7,532 nt of DNA from Alcaligenaceae bacterium (GTDB taxonomy: Bacteria; Pseudomonadota; Gammaproteobacteria; Burkholderiales; Burkholderiaceae_B). This document shows, piece by piece, positions 1-6,106 of this stretch; positions within the stretch are counted from its first letter, which is position 1; each line of letters begins with the position of its first letter. The stretch covers positions 1 through 7,532 of the forward strand of contig JAAZDZ010000292.1 in the NCBI GenBank assembly GCA_012512545.1. The letters run 5' to 3'. The notes under the pieces are model-generated. The model made no database searches. It saw nothing but the letters and a program-made list of their open reading frames with translations, and was not told the DNA's origin. Position numbers and translations under genes: made by a program.

Positions 1-376
1 ACAATCTCTTCCCCGCCGCGAAAACCGTTGTAGTAAACAGGCACAGGGTGGCCGGTGCCGTCTATGTCGAACATCTGCCCGACATGGGCGAAGCCATCCC
101 ATTGAGTGGAATACTGGGTGTGCAGCAGCACCGAGTCATCGCAAAGAACATCGGTTCCTTCTGCCGCATGCTCATCCAGCCTGAAGTTGTAGACCGGGCG
201 GCCTTCGCGCAAAGTGGGTGCAAGCAGGGGCGGATGACGGCGCGGGTTCAGCACATTGCCGCCAGGCAGATCAAGAGGCAGACTCAGGCAGTAGCTTTGC
301 CCCAGCCTCACCTCTTTCAACGCCTTCAATACAACTTCCGGGGTGATGAGATTCAGCCGCCCGAGTTCATCATCCG
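1..376 (-). pseudogene. Cyclase-family hydrolase (PF04199), 5'-truncated and continuing out of the window
   Basis: Reading the minus strand from about 376 to base 1 gives a ~125-residue open frame beginning ADDELGRLNLITPEVV, then SLPLDLPGGNVLNPRRHPP, then CDDSVLLHTQYSTQWDGFAH, then PVYYNGFRGGEE. These blocks match the N-terminal half of the cyclase/kynurenine-formamidase-like family. The HTQYSTQWDGFAH stretch occupies the place of the family's metal-binding HxxxHxDxxxH segment. Seen directly: this frame has no ATG, GTG or TTG between an upstream TGA (441-443) and the ADDE block, so it lacks a start. In intact relatives only about 20 residues (usually ending in a W-G-x-x-G-x-D-D type motif) precede this point. 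The C-terminal half lies beyond base 1. Inference: it is a non-functional remnant, unless the frame break at ~374 is a sequencing error. I am fairly sure of the family and less sure of the substrate, since these enzymes hydrolyse varied amides and cyclic compounds. Confidence 0.75.
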
Positions 377-451
377 CTCGGGGTATCGGGCAATGGCCTG
401 GATGACCAGATCGCCGATGCTGCCCCCCTTGTATATCTGCTCATGCATCAT
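353..451 (-). pseudogene. N-terminal scrap of an AMP-dependent acyl-CoA ligase-like gene, fused out of frame to the cyclase
   Basis: A minus-strand ATG (449-451, with a second ATG directly after it) opens a 32-codon frame ending at TGA 353-355. Its first ~26 residues include EQIYKGGSIGDLVIQAIARY followed by PER. This resembles the start of fatty-acyl/AMP-dependent CoA ligases, where such a stretch is followed by the AF-x-D-x-x-x-x-T/S-Y block. Here the similarity stops after PER and the sequence switches, one frame over, to the cyclase block ADDELGRLN. The gene therefore looks like a deletion junction joining two genes near base 374-378. No strong Shine-Dalgarno sequence precedes the ATG. It sits directly downstream of one of two operator-like sites and of a candidate promoter. 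Alternatively the whole could be one cyclase gene with an unusual N-terminus and a 1-base frameshift. The ligase assignment rests on short similarity recalled by eye. Confidence 0.5.
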
Positions 452-454
452 AAT

Positions 455-466
455 TGAATCGTTTCA
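455..466. promoter_or_regulatory. Operator-like site A (TGAATCGTTTCA)
   Basis: This is a near-palindrome, read TGAAACGATTCA on the minus strand, with symmetric TGAA/TTCA arms and a central CG. That architecture is typical of LacI/GalR-family operators (compare the Cra-type TGAAACGTTTCA). It lies 3 bases upstream of the minus-strand ATG at 451, where a bound repressor would block transcription elongation or act from downstream of the start. An identical 12-mer occurs at 521-532. The regulator is not in the window, and its family is inferred only from the shape of the site. Confidence 0.5.
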
Positions 467-506
467 CTAAATATCTTACAAATAAATACCTGAACTGATG
501 ACTAGA

Positions 507-536
507 ATAATACGCTATGGTGAATCGTTTCATCAA
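507..536 (-). promoter_or_regulatory. Candidate sigma-70 promoter for the broken ligase/cyclase gene
   Basis: On the minus strand, TTGATG (531-536) is followed after 18 bases by TATTAT (507-512), a reasonable -35/-10 pair in an AT-rich stretch. It points towards the ATG at 451 and leaves a leader of roughly 50 bases. Operator-like site B (521-532) lies in the spacer and touches the -35, and site A lies in the leader. That arrangement fits repression by a dimer or tetramer bridging both sites. This is a motif match by eye only. Confidence 0.35.
521..532. promoter_or_regulatory. Operator-like site B (TGAATCGTTTCA)
   Basis: This is an exact copy of the 12-mer at 455-466, 66 bases away start to start (about six helical turns), in the same orientation. 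It overlaps the -35 and spacer of the candidate minus-strand promoter. Two identical imperfect palindromes flanking a promoter are unlikely to be chance in a GC-rich genome and suggest looping or cooperative repression. A DNA-binding family cannot be assigned with certainty. Confidence 0.5.
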
Positions 537-722
537 CGGTGGAAATGTAATATTTCATATCATCGGTCGCCCTTGTTCTGAAATCATATGCCCGAAGGTG
601 TTCCGCCTGAGCAGACAAATATGTAATGCGGCGGGGGCAGCCATGATTTTCCCAAACAGGCGCGCCAGATGACGAGAACGATCGGCTAGACTATTCCATT
701 CCATTCTGCCTGGCCTGAATCC
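537..722. other. Intergenic region between the divergent broken gene and dbpA
   Basis: With 452-536 this makes a ~270-base gap between divergently oriented genes. The left part is AT-rich and carries the operators described separately. At 542-556 there is a small inverted repeat (GAAAT, 5-base gap, ATTTC). The right part returns to high GC and must contain the dbpA promoter, but I could not find a convincing -35/-10 pair. I found no recognisable protein remnant or RNA gene in it on either strand. Confidence 0.4.
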
Positions 723-2099
723 GTGACTCCATCTCTCTTTTCCGCCCTGCCGCTGCGCCCGGCCCAACTCGATAACCTGGCGCAGATGGGCTATGCCGCC
801 ATGACTCCTATTCAGGAGCAAAGCCTGCCACTCATCCTGGCAGGCCGCGATCTCATTGCGCAAGCCAAAACAGGCAGCGGCAAGACTGCTGCCTTCGGCC
901 TGGGCATTCTGCATCGTCTGAACCCCGAACGGCGCGGCGTGCAGGCGCTGGTCATCTGTCCCACGCGGGAACTTTCCGAACAGGTCGCCACCGAGCTGCG
1001 GCGCCTGGCGCGTGCCGAAGGCAATATCAAGGTGCTGACCCTGACGGGCGGCGCCCCTGCCAGGCCCCAGGTGGAATCGCTGGCTCACGGCGCCCACATC
1101 ATTGTCGGAACCCCCGGCCGCCTGCTTGATCACATGGACCGCGAGACCCTGGATCTATCCGCCGTGCATACCCTGGTACTCGACGAAGCCGACCGCATGG
1201 TGGATATGGGCTTTTTCGCCGATGTGCTGGAAATTGCCAACGCCTGCCCCGACACCCGGCAGACCTTGCTGTTCTCGGCCACCTACCCCGACACCATCAG
1301 CCGTGACGCCGACCTGCTGCTCAAGCAGCCGGAAATGGTCAAAGTCGATGCCGTGCACGAAGCGGGCCAGATTCAGCAGCATTTCTACGAAGTCGAAGAG
1401 GCCCGGCGTTTCGAGGCAGCGGCGGCGCTGTTGCAATACTTCCAGCCCGAATCCGCCCTGCTGTTCTGCAATACCAAGGCGGCCTGCGCCGACATGGCCG
1501 CCTATCTGGCCCACGAAGGCTTCAGCGCCCTGGCCCTGCACGGCGATAAAGATCAGCGCGACCGCGACGATGTACTGGCCCAGTTTGCCAACCAGAGCTG
1601 CAATGTGCTGGTCGCCACCGATGTCGCCGCGCGCGGGCTCGATATCCCCGCCCTGTCCATGGTCATGAACGTCGAACTGGCCCGCGACGCTTCCGTGCAT
1701 ATCCACCGGATTGGCCGCACCGGGCGCATGCAGGAACGCGGACGGGCATTGAGCCTGTGCAGCCCCGATGAAAAGCATGTCGCCGCCCGTATTGAAAAAC
1801 ACCAGGAACAGCCGCTGGACTGGCACGCCCTGCCTCGCCTCAAGGCGGGCAGCCGGCCTGCGCGCGCGCCCATGCGCACCCTGCTGGTGCTGGGCGGGAA
1901 AAAGGCCAAGCTCAGACCCGGCGATTTGCTGGGCGCCCTCACCGGCGATGGCGGCCTGACTCGCGAACAGGTCGGAAAAATCAGCATCACCGATCAAGTC
2001 TCGTATGTGGCTCTGGACCGCAACATTGCGCACCGCGCCCTGCCTCAACTGCGCGACATGCCGATCAAGGGGAAAAGGCAGCGCATGAAGCTGCTGTAA
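723..2099 (+). CDS. dbpA: ATP-dependent RNA helicase DbpA (DEAD-box)
   Basis: This is a 458-residue DEAD-box helicase that remodels 23S rRNA during 50S subunit assembly; E. coli DbpA is tethered to hairpin 92 by its C-terminal domain. All core motifs are visible: Q motif (F6 to Q31), motif I AKTGSGKT (48-55), Ia PTRELS (80-85), GG (109-110), TPGR (130-133), DEAD (154-157), SAT (185-187), LLFCN (246-250), HGDKDQRDRD (273-282), ATDVAARGLDIP (298-309) and HRIGRTGR (328-335). Residues ~383-458 form the DbpA-type RNA-binding domain (LVLGGKKAKLRPGDLLGAL, ending in a basic KGKRQRMKLL tail), which separates it from RhlE, RhlB and DeaD. Length is normal. The start is GTG at 723: a TAG lies in frame at 687-689, and the Q motif begins at residue 6, so later ATGs would remove it. 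No good Shine-Dalgarno sequence precedes the GTG. The gene stands alone and converges with the sulfurtransferase gene. Confidence 0.95.
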   Translation: MTPSLFSALPLRPAQLDNLAQMGYAAMTPIQEQSLPLILAGRDLIAQAKTGSGKTAAFGLGILHRLNPERRGVQALVICPTRELSEQVATELRRLARAEGNIKVLTLTGGAPARPQVESLAHGAHIIVGTPGRLLDHMDRETLDLSAVHTLVLDEADRMVDMGFFADVLEIANACPDTRQTLLFSATYPDTISRDADLLLKQPEMVKVDAVHEAGQIQQHFYEVEEARRFEAAAALLQYFQPESALLFCNTKAACADMAAYLAHEGFSALALHGDKDQRDRDDVLAQFANQSCNVLVATDVAARGLDIPALSMVMNVELARDASVHIHRIGRTGRMQERGRALSLCSPDEKHVAARIEKHQEQPLDWHALPRLKAGSRPARAPMRTLLVLGGKKAKLRPGDLLGALTGDGGLTREQVGKISITDQVSYVALDRNIAHRALPQLRDMPIKGKRQRMKLL

Positions 2100-2107
2100 G
2101 CCGTACC

Positions 2108-2131
2108 GGGGGCGCGGGTTGCCCGGCCCCC
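2108..2131. terminator. Hairpin between convergent dbpA and sulfurtransferase genes
   Basis: GGGGGC (2108-2113) pairs with GCCCCC (2126-2131), and an inner CGGG/CCCG stem (2115-2118 with 2122-2125) closes a TTG loop, leaving one bulged G. The hairpin starts 9 bases after the dbpA stop and lies 15 bases past the end of the sulfurtransferase gene, so it could serve both strands. There is no T-run on either side, so it is not a classical intrinsic terminator. It may work as a strong-stem terminator or protect 3' ends. Confidence 0.5.
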
Positions 2132-2145
2132 AGCAGAGCGCGCCA

Positions 2146-3018
2146 TCAACAGATCATAGGCAGGCTGGGGTCGGCAGACCATTCCAGCAAGGAATTATCG
2201 TAAAGGCGCAGCTGCCTCCACCCCGCCCTCAGCAGACACAGGTAGACCGTTGCCGCCGCCAGCCCCCCACCGCAATACGTAATGATGGGCGTGTCGGGGT
2301 CTGCGGGCACACCTGCGGCAATGGCCAATTGCCGCAGGTCTTCCGGCGCCAGGAACCGGCCCTCGTCATGCATGGCTGCGGAAGGCAGCGAAATGCTGCC
2401 GGGAATACGGCCTGGCCGCCCATAATGGGGCGCAGACACATCCCCTGAGAATTGCGCCGCCGACAGCGCATTCACCAGCAAGGCTTCCCCCGCCATGGCC
2501 CGCTGGACAGCCGCTGCATCCGCATGGCAGACAGGCGTGAAATCCTCTTCCCGCCACTCAGTGACCGGCCTGGACACGACCTCGGCATCCAGCGGCAGAC
2601 CCAGCTGACGCCAGTATTCCAGCCCCCCATCCAGCACAGATACGCGACGCAACCCCATGCTGTGCAGCACCCACCACGCCCGCGACACAATATTCGGGTG
2701 CCGCGCTCCGTAGAGCACCACATGGTCATCCGGCGCAATACCGCTGCGGCTCAGCAGCACGGCAAGTTCGCGGGCCGTTGGCCGCGTAAAAGGGTAGCAA
2801 GCCTCTTGGGCGGAAAAATCCTCAACCAAGTCCCAGTGAACGGAACCCGGCAGATGAGCTTCCGCCCAATGCGAGCGCGCCGAAGTCATGGTGGAAGCGC
2901 CCACTGGATTGGGCTGCATCCAGGTGGAACAATCCACAATGCGCAAACCCGGCTGTCCCAGGCGCGCCGCCAGCCACTGCGGACTGACAATCAAAGCGTC
3001 ATGATCAATTTCGTTCAT
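2146..3018 (-). CDS. Two-domain rhodanese-type sulfurtransferase (thiosulfate/3-mercaptopyruvate sulfurtransferase)
   Basis: This 290-residue cytoplasmic protein transfers sulfane sulfur from thiosulfate or 3-mercaptopyruvate to cyanide or thiol acceptors. Two rhodanese domains are visible. The N-terminal one (~9-145) is catalytically inactive: it has the HLPGSVHWD motif (55-63) and YGARHPN where the active loop would be, with no cysteine. The C-terminal one (~165-288) has GRIPGSISLPS (203-213) and the active loop at C249 (ITYCGGGLAA), followed by the conserved YDNSLLEW (273-280). The CGGGLAA loop differs from both textbook forms (CRKGVT in bovine rhodanese, CGSGVTA in mercaptopyruvate sulfurtransferases), so substrate preference is open. 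There is no signal peptide. The ATG at 3018 overlaps the TGA of the upstream Bug-receptor remnant by ATGA, pointing to translation inherited from a former operon. The gene converges with dbpA. Confidence 0.9.
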   Translation of the reverse strand: MNEIDHDALIVSPQWLAARLGQPGLRIVDCSTWMQPNPVGASTMTSARSHWAEAHLPGSVHWDLVEDFSAQEACYPFTRPTARELAVLLSRSGIAPDDHVVLYGARHPNIVSRAWWVLHSMGLRRVSVLDGGLEYWRQLGLPLDAEVVSRPVTEWREEDFTPVCHADAAAVQRAMAGEALLVNALSAAQFSGDVSAPHYGRPGRIPGSISLPSAAMHDEGRFLAPEDLRQLAIAAGVPADPDTPIITYCGGGLAAATVYLCLLRAGWRQLRLYDNSLLEWSADPSLPMIC

Positions 3019-3140
3019 TGGATCTGAATCCCTGCTTCTTCAATGACTTCGCCCCATTTGACAAGGTCTGCGCGCACATCGGATGCGAATTTTTCGGGGG
3101 TGCTGTAGCGCAGGCCCAGGGAACGCGGTGCAGCAAACAT
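3015..3140 (-). pseudogene. C-terminal remnant of a Bug (TctC-like) tripartite-transporter solute receptor
   Basis: On the minus strand a 41-codon frame (ATG at 3140, TGA 3015-3017) ends with SLGLRYSTPEKFASDVRADL then VKWGEVIEEAGIQIQ. This matches the last ~35 residues of Bug/TctC periplasmic receptors (typically SLG...STPEQF...I..EI.KW..VI..AG), which normally exceed 300 residues with a signal peptide. The rest of the gene is missing. The frame is open upstream only to a TGA at 3168-3170, and residues before SLGL do not look like Bug. A GGAG (3152-3155) lies 11 bases before the ATG, so a 41-residue peptide might still be made. Its stop overlaps the sulfurtransferase start, so it could act as a translational leader for that gene. 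The family is clear from the C-terminal signature; that it is non-functional follows from its length. Confidence 0.7.
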
Positions 3141-3197
3141 TACGAGAATATCTCCAAAGTCGAAACATCAAAAACCGTAGTCTAACGGAGTAGGGGT

Positions 3198-3210
3198 TTG
3201 AATCGTTCAA
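3198..3210. promoter_or_regulatory. Inverted repeat TTGAA-TCG-TTCAA, resembling operator sites A and B
   Basis: This is a perfect 5-base inverted repeat around TCG. Read on the minus strand, bases 3199-3210 give TTGAACGATTCA, which matches the operator-like 12-mer TGAAACGATTCA at 10 of 12 positions without gaps. It lies about 60 bases upstream of the Bug remnant's ATG and about 85 bases upstream of the acetyltransferase gene on the other strand. It may be a third site for the same regulator, or a site of a related one. No convincing promoter was identified next to it. Confidence 0.3.
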
Positions 3211-3295
3211 TCTGCGCTTCCCCACAGCCTGCTACTGGAACTTGGTAAACCACTTCGCATAAACTCGACAGCTGATCTCTGCCCGGAACAACACC

Positions 3296-3934
3296 ATGCC
3301 TCCGTCTTCACTCCCGCCCGACCAGCTGCCCGCCCACACTACGGCCCCCGCCATTCAGCCCACCACCCTGGCGGGCCAGCATGTTGAACTGGTGCCGCTC
3401 GCTCTGGAACACGAAGACGGCTTGATCGCCGCGGCGCAGGATGGCAAGCTCTGGGAGCTCTGGTACACGCTTATCCCCAACCCTGAAGGCATGAAGGCCG
3501 AAATCGAGCGGCGGCTGGGTTTGCAGAAGGCGGGCAGCATGCTGCCTTTCACCGTCATCGACCGCGCCAGCGGCCGCATTGCCGGGATGACCACCTATAT
3601 GAATATCGACGCCATCAGCCCGCGCGTTGAAATCGGCTCGACCTGGTATGCACAAAGCGTTCAGAAAACACCGCTGAATACCGAAGCCAAGCTGCTTCTG
3701 CTGGGCCACGCCTTTGAGCAGCTGAACTGCCTGGCAGTGGAATTCCGCACTCACGCCTTCAACCACCGCAGCCGCCGCGCCATCGAACGCCTGGGGGCCA
3801 GGCTGGATGGCGTGCTGCGCAATCACATGCGCTCGCCCAACGGCACGCTGCGCGACACCTACGTGTACAGCATCATCTGCAGCGAATGGCCTGTGGTGCG
3901 TGCACATTTACAAGGGAAGCTCGACAGACCATGA
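3296..3934 (+). CDS. GNAT-family N-acetyltransferase (RimJ/RimL-like fold)
   Basis: This 212-residue protein should transfer an acetyl group from acetyl-CoA to an amine; the acceptor is unknown. After a proline-rich, probably disordered start (1-22), the GNAT domain begins at TLAGQHVELVPL (24-35). It includes the central strands FTVIDRASGRIAGMTTYMNI (85-104) and VEIGSTWY (111-118), then TPLNTEAKLLLLGHAFE (125-141), which takes the acetyl-CoA-binding helix region. It ends with the signature EFRTHAFNHRSRRAIERLGA (149-168), then LDGVLRNH and GTLRDTYVYSI. This fits the Acetyltransf_3 subgroup that includes ribosomal-protein and small-molecule acetyltransferases. ATG at 3296 is the chosen start, with only a weak GGA ribosome site before it. 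Its stop overlaps the start of the L,D-transpeptidase gene (ATGA, 3931-3934), so it is the first gene of the cell-wall operon. A link to cell-wall work is inferred only from that overlap. Confidence 0.88.
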   Translation: MPPSSLPPDQLPAHTTAPAIQPTTLAGQHVELVPLALEHEDGLIAAAQDGKLWELWYTLIPNPEGMKAEIERRLGLQKAGSMLPFTVIDRASGRIAGMTTYMNIDAISPRVEIGSTWYAQSVQKTPLNTEAKLLLLGHAFEQLNCLAVEFRTHAFNHRSRRAIERLGARLDGVLRNHMRSPNGTLRDTYVYSIICSEWPVVRAHLQGKLDRP

Positions 3935-5538
3935 AAAAAACCCGGAGCATTGCTTCCCTGCTTTCCAGCCTGATTACGGCTTGTCTGCTCTGCGCACTGG
4001 CACCCGCCATGGCCCAAAGCCCGGCGACTGCACCGATACGCCAGGAATCCGTGGTTGAAATCAGCGCGCCCAGGCCCGCCATGCCTTCCTGGTTTGTTGA
4101 CGCCAGGCCGACGGACGATGCATGGGTGGCGCTGGATGCCCTGGCCAATGCTGCATCACAGGGCCTGAACTCTCAGGATTACCGTGCCCAGGCTCTGGCT
4201 GCAGCCTTTCAGCAGGCAGCGCAGACCGGCACAGCGTCTGATGCGCAAGCCCGGCTGGATGCCGAGCTTGGCGCAGCGCTTGAACGCTATCTGCTGGATA
4301 TGAACCACGGCAGGCTGAGCCCCGAAACCCTCAAGCACCGCTTCAAGGCCCCGCTCACAGAACGCTTTGATGCTTACAACCATGTGGTTCAAGCGCGCCT
4401 GAATGGCCGCCTGGCGGCAGCCTTGCAAGAAGCTCAGCCGAAAATCCCGATGTACCAGGCGATACGCGCCGCCATGCTTGAATACCAGGCCATGGGCGAC
4501 CACCCCGCATGGAACGTACCGTTGCCGCCCCTGGCCTCCCGCTCGCTCAAACCCGGAGACGCCTACGAAGGGCTTGCTTTGATCGCCGCGCGCCTGGCCG
4601 CCCTGGGTGACCTGCCTGCAGATTTTGTACCGGGCGAACAGTATGACAGCGACATGGTGTTCGCGGCCATCCAGTTTCAGGCACGCCATGGCCTGGAAGC
4701 CGACGGCCTGATTGGCCCGGCCACGCTGGAACAACTGAATGTTTCACCTGCTCAGCGCGTTGAACAAATGGCGCTGACGCTTGAGCGCCTGCGCTGGACT
4801 CCGTTGCTGTATGGGCCGCGAATGATCGTCGTCAACGTGCCGGAATTCGTTCTGCGCGCTTATGAGCAGCAAGGCGGGCACATCAGGCTGGACCTGGAAA
4901 TGCGGGTCATCGTAGGCCGCGCCCTGGATACACGCACGCCGATCTTCCTGGAAGACATGCGCTTTATCGAGTTCAGCCCTTACTGGAACGTGCCTTCCTC
5001 CATCGCGCGGGGCGAAACGCTGCCCCGCCTTCGCCGCGACCCGGATTATTTCTCCCAGCAAGGGTTTGAGTTCGTCAGCCGGGATGGCTCTGTGAGCAAC
5101 ACCCTGACGGGCGAAGCCATTGACGCAGTGCAAAACGGCGAATGGCGCATACGGCAGCGCCCGGGGCCGCGCAACGCTCTGGGCGACATCAAATTCATCT
5201 TCCCCAACGACCAGAACATCTATTTGCACCACACCCCGGCGCCTCAGCTGTTTTCCCGCTCGCGGCGCGATTTCAGCCATGGCTGCATCAGAATTGAACA
5301 GCCTGTGGAACTGGCCCGCTTCGTGCTGCAGAATCAGCCCGACTGGACCACCGACCGCATTGAACAGGCCATGCGCCGCGGAACCTCCCGCACTCTGCGC
5401 CTGAACGAACCCATCCCCGTCCTGATTACCTACAGTACCGTCATCATCAAAGATGGTGGTAAGGTGTACTTTTTCCCCGATATCTATCAGCAGGATGCCC
5501 GCCTGAGCCAGGCCCTGCGAAGCGCGCGTCCCTCTTGA
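3931..5538 (+). CDS. ldtD: L,D-transpeptidase of the LdtD/YcbB type
   Basis: This 535-residue periplasmic enzyme forms 3-3 (mDAP-mDAP) cross-links in peptidoglycan, a penicillin-insensitive route. The start at 3931 (MKKTRSIASLLSSL) gives a classic Sec signal peptide: a basic end, a hydrophobic core to residue ~24, and APAMA before Q29. A longer in-frame start at 3886 would destroy it. An AAGGGAAG ribosome site lies ~11 bases upstream. Next come an N-terminal scaffold region (~40-200) and a peptidoglycan-binding domain (~207-270, with the AIQFQARHGLEADGLIGPAT motif). The YkuD catalytic domain (~297-468) has YLHHTP (431-436) and SHGCIR (449-454), with catalytic C452. The long stretch between the first YkuD strands and the HGC motif matches the YcbB capping-loop arrangement. 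E. coli LdtD is somewhat longer (615) and has SSGC instead of SHGC. The gene is coupled to the acetyltransferase upstream and lies 2 bases before the MepK-like gene. Confidence 0.92.
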   Translation: MKKTRSIASLLSSLITACLLCALAPAMAQSPATAPIRQESVVEISAPRPAMPSWFVDARPTDDAWVALDALANAASQGLNSQDYRAQALAAAFQQAAQTGTASDAQARLDAELGAALERYLLDMNHGRLSPETLKHRFKAPLTERFDAYNHVVQARLNGRLAAALQEAQPKIPMYQAIRAAMLEYQAMGDHPAWNVPLPPLASRSLKPGDAYEGLALIAARLAALGDLPADFVPGEQYDSDMVFAAIQFQARHGLEADGLIGPATLEQLNVSPAQRVEQMALTLERLRWTPLLYGPRMIVVNVPEFVLRAYEQQGGHIRLDLEMRVIVGRALDTRTPIFLEDMRFIEFSPYWNVPSSIARGETLPRLRRDPDYFSQQGFEFVSRDGSVSNTLTGEAIDAVQNGEWRIRQRPGPRNALGDIKFIFPNDQNIYLHHTPAPQLFSRSRRDFSHGCIRIEQPVELARFVLQNQPDWTTDRIEQAMRRGTSRTLRLNEPIPVLITYSTVIIKDGGKVYFFPDIYQQDARLSQALRSARPS

Positions 5539-5540
5539 TC

Positions 5541-6104
5541 ATGACCACAAAGACCAACCTCACACGCCGGCGGCTGCTGTCGGCAGCAACGGGCAGTGCC
5601 GTTTTTTGCGCTTTTCCCATGGTCGCCAGAGCCATCACCCTGGGCAGCTCCCCAGAACGCGACCTGGCCATGGATCACACCCATACGCGCGAACAGATCG
5701 AACTGACCTACGCCATTGGCCGCCAGTATGTGCCCAAAGCCCTGACCGACCTGAACCACTTTCTGCGCGACCACTATTCCGGGCTTGTCGGCCTGATGGA
5801 CCCGGCCCTCTACGACATCATGCACGCACTGCAGGTATCCCTGAAGGCCAGGGCGCCCTACCAGATTATTTCCGGCTACCGGGCACCCCACACCAATGAA
5901 CGCCTGCGCACCACGCGCGGCGGCGGCGTGGCGCGCCGCAGCCTGCACATGGATGGCAAGGCGGTCGATCTGCGCATACCGGGCGTACCCCTGAAAGAAC
6001 TGCGCGACGCCGCCCTGGAACTGGCGCGCGGCGGCGTAGGCTACTATCCCGGCAGCGATTTCGTACACATTGACACCGGCCGGGTGCGTTCCTGGGCAGG
6101 CTGA
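5541..6104 (+). CDS. mepK: MepK/YcbK-like murein endopeptidase (DUF882, M15 family), Tat-exported
   Basis: This 187-residue exported zinc peptidase is of the DUF882/Peptidase_M15_3 family. E. coli MepK (YcbK) cleaves mDAP-mDAP 3-3 cross-links, and this gene directly follows the L,D-transpeptidase as ycbK follows ycbB. The N-terminus carries a twin-arginine signal (TRRRLLS at 8-14, hydrophobic stretch to ~28, then VARA), so export by the Tat route is expected. The metal site is visible: H136 and D143 in SLHMDGKAVDL (H-x6-D), and H176 in DFVHIDTG. The substrate-side motif ISGYRAPHTNERLR spans 110-123. ATG at 5541 is preferred; TTG at 5535 would add two residues and overlap the ldtD stop. Only 2 bases separate it from ldtD, so the two are surely co-transcribed and probably translationally coupled. 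Length is typical for the family. Confidence 0.92.
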   Translation: MTTKTNLTRRRLLSAATGSAVFCAFPMVARAITLGSSPERDLAMDHTHTREQIELTYAIGRQYVPKALTDLNHFLRDHYSGLVGLMDPALYDIMHALQVSLKARAPYQIISGYRAPHTNERLRTTRGGGVARRSLHMDGKAVDLRIPGVPLKELRDAALELARGGVGYYPGSDFVHIDTGRVRSWAG

Positions 6105-6106
6105 AC

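Noticed and set aside
48..470. Plus-strand 140-codon open frame
   Set aside because: It is the antisense shadow of the cyclase and ligase remnants, whose minus-strand reading has clear family motifs; the plus translation resembles nothing.
542..556. Inverted repeat GAAAT-5-ATTTC as an operator
   Set aside because: The arms are only 5 bases in an AT-rich patch and there is no second copy, so too weak to call.
555..1133. Minus-strand 192-codon open frame covering the dbpA 5' region
   Set aside because: Most of it is antisense to the conserved N-terminal helicase domain, and it has no recognisable motif.
1155..2048. Minus-strand 297-codon open frame inside dbpA
   Set aside because: It is a GC-rich antisense shadow of helicase domain 2 and the RNA-binding domain; its composition mirrors the sense codons.
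3040..3225. Minus-strand 61-codon frame next to the sulfurtransferase gene
   Set aside because: It overlaps the Bug remnant in another frame; only the Bug frame shows family similarity.
3886..3930. Longer N-terminus for the L,D-transpeptidase
   Set aside because: It would bury the clear Sec signal peptide that begins at 3931 and would overlap the acetyltransferase gene by 49 bases.
5535..5540. TTG start for the MepK-like gene
   Set aside because: ATG at 5541 gives a cleaner start 2 bases after the ldtD stop; the extension adds only two residues.
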